Shown here: piece after piece, positions 58,188 to 64,000 of the stretch | Layout of the letters: the number at the start of each line of letters is the position of its first letter | Position numbering within the stretch: the first letter of the stretch is position 1 | DNA from: CAKUFA01 sp963646285 | GTDB lineage: Bacteria > Bacillota > Clostridia > Christensenellales > Aristaeellaceae | Length of the DNA: 64,000 nucleotides | NCBI GenBank assembly: GCA_963646285.1 | Contig: CAVIWF010000001.1 | Span: 62,001-126,000 of the forward strand | Direction: 5' to 3' | Position numbers and translations under genes: made by a program | Notes under the pieces: generated by a model | Database searches by the model: none | What the model was told of the DNA's origin: nothing | The model's input: the letters and a program-made list of their open reading frames with translations, nothing else

Positions 58188-59540
58188 ATGAAGGATCTTA
58201 CCACAGGACATCCGGGCAAGGTATTGTTCAGCTATATCTTGCCTCTTTTTGGGTCGATTATTTTCCAGCAGCTGTACAACGTGGCAGACAGCTTCGTGGC
58301 TGGCCGGTACATCGGCACAGCTGCACTGGCTGCGGTGGGCAATTCCTATGAAATTACCCTGATCTACATCGCCATGGCCATGGGCTGCAACATCGGCGCA
58401 TCTGTTATCACCGCCGATTTCTACGGTCAGAAGCGGTATGGCAATGTCCGCACCTGTGTGCATACGGCATTGATCTTTTCTGCTGTGATGGGTCTTGTGC
58501 TGACGCTGATTGGCGTCTGCGTTTCCCCGTGGCTGCTGGGGCTGATCAACACCCCTGCGGAAGTCTTTGCGGATTCTGAATTGTACCTGAACATCTACCT
58601 GATGGGCTACGTTTTTCTGCTGATTTATAATGTAGCAACAGGTATTTTCTCCGCCCTGGGCGATTCCCAAACGCCTTTCTGGTTCCTGGCGGTCAGCTCT
58701 GTTTCCAACATTTTTGTGGATATTCTGTTTGTGAAGGAATTCCACATGGGTGTTGCCGGTGTTGCTTGGGCAACATTCCTGTGCCAGAGCCTGAGCGGCA
58801 TCGCTGCTTTGGTTGCCATCCTGAAGAAGGTGCACACCCTGAAGCATGAAGGCGACAGCCACCTGTTCTCTTTCCCCATCCTGTGGAAAATCCTCCATGT
58901 GGCCATTCCTAGTGCTTTCCAGCAGGGTTTCATTTCCGTTGGCAACATCATCATCCAGAGTGTGATCAATTCCTTCGGCACGGCAGCCATGGGCGGCTAT
59001 GCTGCGGCCATTAAGCTGAACAACATGACGATCACCTCCATCACCGCTATTTCCAATGGCTTGAGCAACTACTCCGCCCAGAACATCGGTGCAGGCAAAA
59101 AGGAGCGGGTACACTCCGGCTCCATGTGGGGCTGGCTCCTTAGCGGCGGCTTTGCGGTGCTGTTTACCGCTGTGTATCTGATTTTCAGCAACCAGTTGAT
59201 CGGCCTGTTCATTACCGATGGGGATGCGGAAGCAACGCAAATCGGCGTCAACTTCCTGCGGATTGTAACGCCCTTCTACCTTGTGGTGGCGACGAAGCTG
59301 ACCTTCGACGGCATCCTCCGTGGTGCACAGCAGATGGCTGTGTTCATGATTTCTACCTCTACGGACCTGATCCTTCGTGTGACGCTGACATGGGTGTTCT
59401 CCGGCATTTGGCAGGTTACCGGCATCTGGATGTCCTGGCCGGTAGGCTGGATCGTTGGCACGATTATTTCCGTACTGCTCTACCGCCGCTGGCATAAGAA
59501 GTACCTTCTGTCAAAGTCCCCTTCGCCCATTGTGGAATAA
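58188..59540 (+). CDS. MATE-family efflux transporter
   Basis: 450 aa with 12 predicted helices in two similar halves. The N-terminal KVLFSYILPLFGSIIFQQLYN and LVAGRYIG-like VAGRYIGTAALAAVG, and the second-half SAFQQGFISVGNIIIQSVIN are MATE features. It would expel cationic or aromatic compounds in exchange for Na+ or H+. Divergent from a LysR regulator with a shared operator. Followed by a bidirectional terminator. Confidence 0.93.
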   Translation: MKDLTTGHPGKVLFSYILPLFGSIIFQQLYNVADSFVAGRYIGTAALAAVGNSYEITLIYIAMAMGCNIGASVITADFYGQKRYGNVRTCVHTALIFSAVMGLVLTLIGVCVSPWLLGLINTPAEVFADSELYLNIYLMGYVFLLIYNVATGIFSALGDSQTPFWFLAVSSVSNIFVDILFVKEFHMGVAGVAWATFLCQSLSGIAALVAILKKVHTLKHEGDSHLFSFPILWKILHVAIPSAFQQGFISVGNIIIQSVINSFGTAAMGGYAAAIKLNNMTITSITAISNGLSNYSAQNIGAGKKERVHSGSMWGWLLSGGFAVLFTAVYLIFSNQLIGLFITDGDAEATQIGVNFLRIVTPFYLVVATKLTFDGILRGAQQMAVFMISTSTDLILRVTLTWVFSGIWQVTGIWMSWPVGWIVGTIISVLLYRRWHKKYLLSKSPSPIVE

Positions 59541-59551
59541 ACGCCATACAA

Positions 59552-59591
59552 AAATGCCTCGCTCGTCCTGTGATGAGCGGGGCATTTTTGT
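59552..59591. terminator. Bidirectional terminator between MATE and the minus-strand operon
   Basis: AAAAATGCC-CGCTC / GAGCG-GGCATTTTT stem with one internal mismatch. A run on the left and T run on the right serve both strands. Confidence 0.9.
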
Positions 59592-60487
59592 CAAAACAGA
59601 TCCAGCATGGCATCCAGGTAGATGGCTTCTCGAACTTCCAATTGATGTTCCGGCTTTACCATGTAGTACAGTAAAAACTCCAGCACCATGGCGCTGCCAA
59701 GGCCTCTTCCTTCCAGCTTGAACTGAGAAAAGCCCATGGGCAGGTAGATCTGCTGAATGTCGTCAATGCTGATGAAGCCCGGGTTCTTCATGGCCAAGGA
59801 GAAGCGGTAGCCATCCTTTGCGTGGGGAGCATGACAATGATGCTCCACGTCCTCGCCGAGATTTTTCCGGCTGACAGCCTCATAGCATTGCTTCCGCTCC
59901 GTGCAGCCAAAGAAACAGCACTCGTTGCAGAGAAACTCTACCTTTGCCTTTAAGTCCGGGGGCAGGGCATTCAGCTGTTGAAAAGCCATGTTCAGCCGAA
60001 AATCCGGGACAATGTACCGGAAGGCGGAACGCTGGGCTTCCCGACAGAAATCATCGAAGGCTGTTAGCACTTTGGTGGTGGAGGAAACGCAGTACAGCTG
60101 GGGATAGTGAGCCGTTACGTAGTCCAGAAGCAAATCGGAATGAAGAATGATGCCGTTTTGCGGATGGCTGCTTTCCGCAAAGAGCCTGCACAGGTCGTTG
60201 CATTTTCTGTCGGAAAGATGCTCCTCCTTCAGCAGAGAATTGCTGAAGGTTAGCCGTGCGGAAATGCCATATTCCTGCATAAGGGCAAGCACGGCTTTCG
60301 GGTCATTGTCGCCAAAGCCGACTCGGCCGCCGCCCCACAGGCAGTCCGCCGGGGCACCGTAAATGGAACCAATGGCGCACCATGGGTAAAAATATTCCCG
60401 GTGATCCCCATACAGGGGAAGGAAAAGCCGGTACAGGTCATAGAATTCAAACAGTCCGGGCAAATGATAGAAAGCAATGGGCGACAT
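59591..60487 (-). CDS. U32-peptidase-like Fe-S/TIM-barrel protein (tentative)
   Basis: 298 aa, soluble. Strand-helix alternation (ARLTFSNSLL, GIILHSDLLLDYV, YCVSSTTKVLT, YIVPDFRLNM, KVEFLCNECCFFGCTERKQC, FISIDDIQQIYLP, FSQFKLEGRGL) resembles a TIM barrel. FSQFKLEGRG recalls the FKIEGRM motif of U32-type proteins (RlhA, UbiU/V). The four-Cys group with HHCHAPH after it recalls their cluster ligands. The relationship is remote and tentative. The ATG at 60487 overlaps the end of the upstream ORF region (TAA at 60498) by an 11-bp gap. Last gene of the operon starting with znuCB. Confidence 0.6.
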   Translation of the reverse strand: MSPIAFYHLPGLFEFYDLYRLFLPLYGDHREYFYPWCAIGSIYGAPADCLWGGGRVGFGDNDPKAVLALMQEYGISARLTFSNSLLKEEHLSDRKCNDLCRLFAESSHPQNGIILHSDLLLDYVTAHYPQLYCVSSTTKVLTAFDDFCREAQRSAFRYIVPDFRLNMAFQQLNALPPDLKAKVEFLCNECCFFGCTERKQCYEAVSRKNLGEDVEHHCHAPHAKDGYRFSLAMKNPGFISIDDIQQIYLPMGFSQFKLEGRGLGSAMVLEFLLYYMVKPEHQLEVREAIYLDAMLDLF

Positions 60488-60497
60488 AGGCGTATCC

Positions 60498-61205
60498 TTA
60501 CTTGCGATTTCGGCGGAAACCGGCTGCATCTACATATTCCTCGTGCCCCTTAAGCCATTTGGTATCCTTGTCTCCTACGATGCAGTAATCGCAGCGGTCG
60601 CAGTCCACACAGGTACCTGTGCGGATGAGCCGCAGGTGCAGTTGCTCCAAGGAAGGATAATCCACATTGCAAAGATAGGGCACCACATGGGTGTATCCAT
60701 ACTGCTTGGCAAACTCTGCCACCGGGCAGGAAGTGAAATCATACACAATGGGCTTTTCCGGATCAAAGGGCTGCAGATGCATATCATAATCGTGCCAAGC
60801 ATCACACCGTTTCTTGGCTTTGGCAAAGGAAAGATACATCAGCTTTTTCCAGAAGGGACGATTGCCGTCTGCAAACCGCAGCATACGGAAGGTTGGCAAA
60901 ATCAGGTTCTCTTCCATGGCACCGATTTCGGCAGGGGAAACCGCATCCCGGCACACATCCCAGAAGCACATCAGGGCAATGGAATCGTACGTGCCCCCTT
61001 TGCCGTTGTGGAAGTTTTTCTTGCCCCCTAAGTCGGTGCGCCAGGTTTTTAGGCAGTCGGCGTATTTTTGCTGAAACTGTTCCCATCGGGCTTTCTGCTC
61101 TTCCGGCGGATAGTGCTTGGCGAGCATCAGCCGCATTTGCTTCTTGCAGGCGTTGGTATACACCACATGGCAGTCACGGTCAATGGGCAAATCCTTCTCT
61201 CGCAT
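60498..61205 (-). CDS. L-2-amino-thiazoline-4-carboxylic acid hydrolase-like protein
   Basis: 235 aa, soluble. The overall layout (helical N-terminus with KYADCLKTWRTDLGGKKNFHNG, middle PIVYDFTSCPVAEFAKQYGY, and a C-terminal CNVDYPSLEQLHLRLIRTGT) resembles the ATC-hydrolase family. The end CVDCDRCDYCIVGD holds four cysteines. Family members hydrolyse a thiazoline ring toward cysteine, but many relatives are uncharacterised. GGAGGAGAAACC before the ATG supports the start. Lies 12 bp after the 61218 gene and 10 bp before the 59591 gene. Confidence 0.65.
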   Translation of the reverse strand: MREKDLPIDRDCHVVYTNACKKQMRLMLAKHYPPEEQKARWEQFQQKYADCLKTWRTDLGGKKNFHNGKGGTYDSIALMCFWDVCRDAVSPAEIGAMEENLILPTFRMLRFADGNRPFWKKLMYLSFAKAKKRCDAWHDYDMHLQPFDPEKPIVYDFTSCPVAEFAKQYGYTHVVPYLCNVDYPSLEQLHLRLIRTGTCVDCDRCDYCIVGDKDTKWLKGHEEYVDAAGFRRNRK

Positions 61206-61217
61206 GGTTTCTCCTCC

Positions 61218-62708
61218 TCACTGGGTGTGAAACTCTTCGGAACGATTCAGCATTGCCAACTCCAGCAGCCCATTGCGTTTGGGCAGCTCCACAGGTTCAA
61301 ACCAGTCCGGTAAATCATGCAGCATGTCCTGCCAAAGCTGATTTTCATCCGGCAGGGTGTGCAGGGATTGGTAGGTTTCTCTGCACCGGCGGAGAACTTC
61401 ATCGCACAAATCATTGAGCCTCTCTTCCGGAACGATGATCATGGACAGGTCAACCTTGCCGCTGACCGTGGCGAGCACGATTTGATCCGTGCATAGGCTT
61501 TCCCAATGGAGGGACGCCCGCTCATACACCGGGTACCCCAGGTAGCCGAAATCAATCCACCCGTAGTGGGAGTGGCTGAGAAACTTTTCACGCCCCTGTG
61601 CCAGCAGAAACACTTTGGACAGGGCGAAAAGCCTGGCGGCTTCCTCTGCCTGATTTTCTACCGGCAGCGGAAGTCCGTAGCGGGATTTGTATTCCAACAC
61701 ATTGGGCAGCATGGGCATCAAACGGCGGGACATGCCGCTGTCTGCAAAGCAGAGAAGCGCCAGGTTATGCAGCTGGGACAGGCGGCCGAAGCGGCAGAAG
61801 TCTTCCTCGGGCAGCCGCTCACCGGGTTCCGGAAGGGAAGCATAGGCGGTGACAAACAAGGGGAAAAGGTGACTTTTCCGATCGGAAGCGGTGTGCCAGG
61901 ATTCCTGGAGCCGCACAGCAAGAGGCACGCGTACGGGGAAGGTGAGATCCGGGGTAAAGATGCCTGTCCGAGCCATGCCGGAAAGCTTCCGTTCCTCTAG
62001 CTTCATGGGGAATTTCAGCTGAAACCGTGCCAGCCCGGATGCACGTCCTTCGTCTGCCGGAATGGGGCAGGGGGCAATCAGCGTGTTCCACGCCATGTGC
62101 AGGATGGGCTTGTGCATGGTAAACAGCGCCCACTTGCTGCGGAAAGCAGCCAGGAACAGGGGGGATGTTTCCTCTGCCATGGCGGTGAAAAAGGCGGCCG
62201 GACCAAAGCAGAAGGCAGGGTTGAGGAAAGCGGAGGTTTCCGGAGCCTTGGCATAGCGCAGCGGCGTACCTTTATGGAAGCAGAGACAACCGGCAGTGTC
62301 AAAGCCCTCTGCTGCTACCGGGGATACGGCATCCACCGGATCATCCGGCGCAGGGGGGAACCCGGTTAGCACACACTGCCAGTCACTGTCGGAATGGCAG
62401 GCACGGAGGGCATTCAGCAGATGCATGTCCCAATGCCGTGTAAAGCGCATGGCTGGGTGGGAAAGCAACACATAGCCTTCCCCCTGCCATAGGGCAGGAA
62501 AGCTGCTCCAGGGGTCGTCTGCCGGGGCAAGAAAGAGAACGCTGCCTAGTGCACGCATGGCGGCAAGGTCTTCCTCCCGGGGCTCTTCCCGGAGGACAAT
62601 ACCGTAGCTGATCCGCTGAGGGGAAAAGGCGTTGTCCTTGGCGGAAGATAGTGCCGGCGCAGCATCCTCATAGCAGTCGGCAGGTATAAGCAACAGGATC
62701 CGTTCCAT
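61218..62708 (-). CDS. Large protein of unknown function, possibly glycosyltransferase-related
   Basis: 496 aa, no signal peptide. The first half (YVLLSHPAMRFTRHWDMHLL, WQCVLTGFPPAPDD, FLNPAFCFGPAAFF) faintly resembles GlcNAc-transferase-type GT-A enzymes in which HxMRFxxxWD lies at the acceptor site. The second half (LLAQGREKFLSHSHYGWIDFGYLGYPVYE) recalls HtrL/YibB proteins. Both resemblances are from memory and weak. AAAGGAG 6 nt before 62708 sets the start. It lies 26 bp after the znuB-like stop on the same strand, so it is probably co-transcribed with a zinc-type transporter. Confidence 0.55.
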   Translation of the reverse strand: MERILLLIPADCYEDAAPALSSAKDNAFSPQRISYGIVLREEPREEDLAAMRALGSVLFLAPADDPWSSFPALWQGEGYVLLSHPAMRFTRHWDMHLLNALRACHSDSDWQCVLTGFPPAPDDPVDAVSPVAAEGFDTAGCLCFHKGTPLRYAKAPETSAFLNPAFCFGPAAFFTAMAEETSPLFLAAFRSKWALFTMHKPILHMAWNTLIAPCPIPADEGRASGLARFQLKFPMKLEERKLSGMARTGIFTPDLTFPVRVPLAVRLQESWHTASDRKSHLFPLFVTAYASLPEPGERLPEEDFCRFGRLSQLHNLALLCFADSGMSRRLMPMLPNVLEYKSRYGLPLPVENQAEEAARLFALSKVFLLAQGREKFLSHSHYGWIDFGYLGYPVYERASLHWESLCTDQIVLATVSGKVDLSMIIVPEERLNDLCDEVLRRCRETYQSLHTLPDENQLWQDMLHDLPDWFEPVELPKRNGLLELAMLNRSEEFHTQ

Positions 62709-62734
62709 GCGGATCTCCTTTCCATGTACTCGGT

Positions 62735-63577
62735 TTATCCACGCCGCACCCGGCGAAGCGCCAGCGAAATGGCATAGCAGGCGGCGGCATACAGCACGAT
62801 GGCGGCGCCGGCGGAAGTGTCCCAGGCGTAGGCACTCATGAGCCCTGCAATGCCGCATACAAGGGCGATCAGAACGCTGTAAAGAGCGTGCTGACGGCTG
62901 TTCCGTGCCAGGTTCCGCCCGGCTGCAGCAGGGAGGATCAGCAGAGCGTTAATCAGCATAACGCCCACCCAACGGATAGCCAGCATGACGGCCACAGCCA
63001 CGAGAATCACAAAGGCCATTTCGCTCAGCCGGGTGTGGATACCACGGCTTCTCGCCAGGGAGGGATTGATAGAGGTCAGCAACAGGCTGTTGTACATCAC
63101 CATCCACAGTACAATGCCTGCCACCAGGGCGCATACCAGCCACAATAGATCCGTAGGGGTCACGGCCAGTACATCGCCGATCAGCAGGGAAGAATACTTG
63201 GCAAAGCCGCCGCCACGGGATAGAATCACAAGCCCCAGTGCAATGCTGGTGGAAGAAAAAACGCTGATCACCGTGTCGGCAGAGGCTGCACCGGTCTGCT
63301 TAATAATACAAATTAGAATGGCCCAGATTACGCCGAAGATGAGCATGGCCGTCAAGTCACTGCTCATGCCCAGCACAATGCCCAGACCAATGCCGGTCAA
63401 AGCGGAGTGCCCCAGGGCATCGGAGAAGAAGGCCATTTGCTGATTGACTGCCATGGAACCAAGAAGCCCCAGCAAAGGCGTCAGCAGCAGGATGGCCAGA
63501 AATGCGTTTTTCATAAAGGTAAACTGGAATGCTTCAAAGGGGAGAAGCGTATCCATCACCTGATAAATGCCTTCCAT
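62735..63577 (-). CDS. znuB: Zinc/manganese-type ABC transporter permease
   Basis: 280 aa with about eight membrane helices. FMKNAFLAILLLTPLLGLLG, FFSDALGHSALTGIGLGIVLG and LINALLILPAAAGRNLARN are typical of ABC-3 (ZnuB/MntB-type) permeases. It forms the membrane channel for Zn2+ or Mn2+ delivered by a cluster A-I binding protein; the only such protein in the window is at 43792. Its start touches the end of the ATPase gene (both at 63577), so translation is coupled. Three unrelated genes follow. Confidence 0.9.
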   Translation of the reverse strand: MEGIYQVMDTLLPFEAFQFTFMKNAFLAILLLTPLLGLLGSMAVNQQMAFFSDALGHSALTGIGLGIVLGMSSDLTAMLIFGVIWAILICIIKQTGAASADTVISVFSSTSIALGLVILSRGGGFAKYSSLLIGDVLAVTPTDLLWLVCALVAGIVLWMVMYNSLLLTSINPSLARSRGIHTRLSEMAFVILVAVAVMLAIRWVGVMLINALLILPAAAGRNLARNSRQHALYSVLIALVCGIAGLMSAYAWDTSAGAAIVLYAAACYAISLALRRVRRG

Positions 63578-64000
63578 CAGCCTTCCTCCTCTCCGTCTCC
63601 TGCACCGAAGACCGCATCAAACTCCGGGGTGTTGAAAACCTGTTCGGCAGAGCCCTGGCAAAGGACTGTTTTGTCCAGCAGCACCACGTGATCGGCATAT
63701 TCCCGCACCAGACGCAGATCATGGCTGACCAGCAGAATGGCCATGTGGTGGCTCTTTTTCAGCCGCACCACCGTGTCAAGGAAAAGCTTCAAGCCGTTTT
63801 GATCCACGCCGGAAACCGGCTCATCCAGCACCAGCAGATCAGGGGCGGGATGCACAGCCAACGCCAGCAGCACCCGCTGCATTTCGCCCCCGGAGCAGCG
63901 GCCCAGGGGACGGGAAGCAAGCTCCTTGCCTTCCACATCCTCCAGCGCTGCCAGCACGGCTTCTTTTGTTTTGCGGCTGACCCCTGTCCATACGGGGCGG
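63577..64000 (-). CDS. znuC: Zinc/manganese-type ABC transporter ATP-binding protein (partial)
   Basis: The gene runs off the right end of the window; 140 C-terminal codons are present (frame open from base 64000). The signature motif RCSGGEMQRV, Walker B LLVLDEPVSG and the H-loop LLVSHDL identify an ABC ATPase. Walker A lies outside. It powers the adjacent permease. The frame is open without stop through 63958-64000, so a GTG at 63957 is not the real start. Confidence 0.9.
   Translation of the reverse strand, partial: RPVWTGVSRKTKEAVLAALEDVEGKELASRPLGRCSGGEMQRVLLALAVHPAPDLLVLDEPVSGVDQNGLKLFLDTVVRLKKSHHMAILLVSHDLRLVREYADHVVLLDKTVLCQGSAEQVFNTPEFDAVFGAGDGEEEG

Overview
The window looks like chromosomal DNA from an anaerobic, probably gut-associated Firmicute of the Clostridia type. 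The evidence is: strong AGGAGG-like ribosome binding sites, sigma-A style promoters (several TTGNNN-17-TATAAT), the nusA-ylxR-ylxQ-infB operon order, a LytTR/GHKL two-component pair, a PerR/flavodiiron oxygen-defence pair, and many secreted glycosidases and uronate genes. I cannot name a genus. G+C looks moderately high. Apart from one small IS remnant, I see no phage, plasmid, CRISPR, rRNA or tRNA.

Layout. 1-5460: end of a PEP-mutase-like gene, a sugar transferase plus nucleotidyltransferase pair, a secreted peptidoglycan-binding protein and a MerR regulator. 5599-10325: a secreted FMN/FAD flavoprotein under a long-spacer promoter of the MerR type, a secreted alkaline phosphatase and a YibE/F membrane protein. 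10330-11936: perR-fprA with a palindromic operator. 12117-15564: a tight three-gene unit of uncharacterised proteins (multi-segment hydrophobic protein with a HHxxDxxHH motif, TerB-like protein, glycine-zipper protein); this is the best candidate for an undescribed system. 15658-18615: a membrane-anchored GH3 enzyme with its domains in permuted order. 19152-25391: a small membrane protein with a structured leader, then a hexuronide locus (GH2 hydrolase, GPH symporter, mannonate dehydratase, SDR fructuronate reductase). 25507-34205: secreted protein, UDP-galactopyranose mutase, LytTR/GHKL pair, second GH3, PrsA/SurA-N-like protein, GT2. 34412-37512: unknown protein, radical SAM enzyme, CCA-adding enzyme. 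37546-40137: SH3-like secreted protein, orphan BMP-family binding protein and a roughly 230-bp MITE-like IS remnant. 40193-45252: HEAT-like protein, Hsp33, methyltransferase, DUF624 protein, ZnuA-like protein and a hypothetical.

45253-56267: a probable oriC (DnaA-box-like sites and a 35-bp palindrome) in front of dnaA. dnaA is not followed by dnaN but by a 33-codon ORF with a hairpin over its ribosome binding site, then rimP-nusA-rnpM-ylxQ-infB-rbfA-nrnA-truB-ribF. 56319-57087 is a decayed nucleoside phosphorylase gene. 57180-59540: divergent LysR and MATE genes sharing an ideal T-N11-A operator. 59591-64000: a zinc-type ABC transporter (znuC partial, znuB) leading into three poorly characterised genes that appear co-transcribed.

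All coordinates, spacings and motifs were read by eye. Family names rest on remembered motifs, not on searches.
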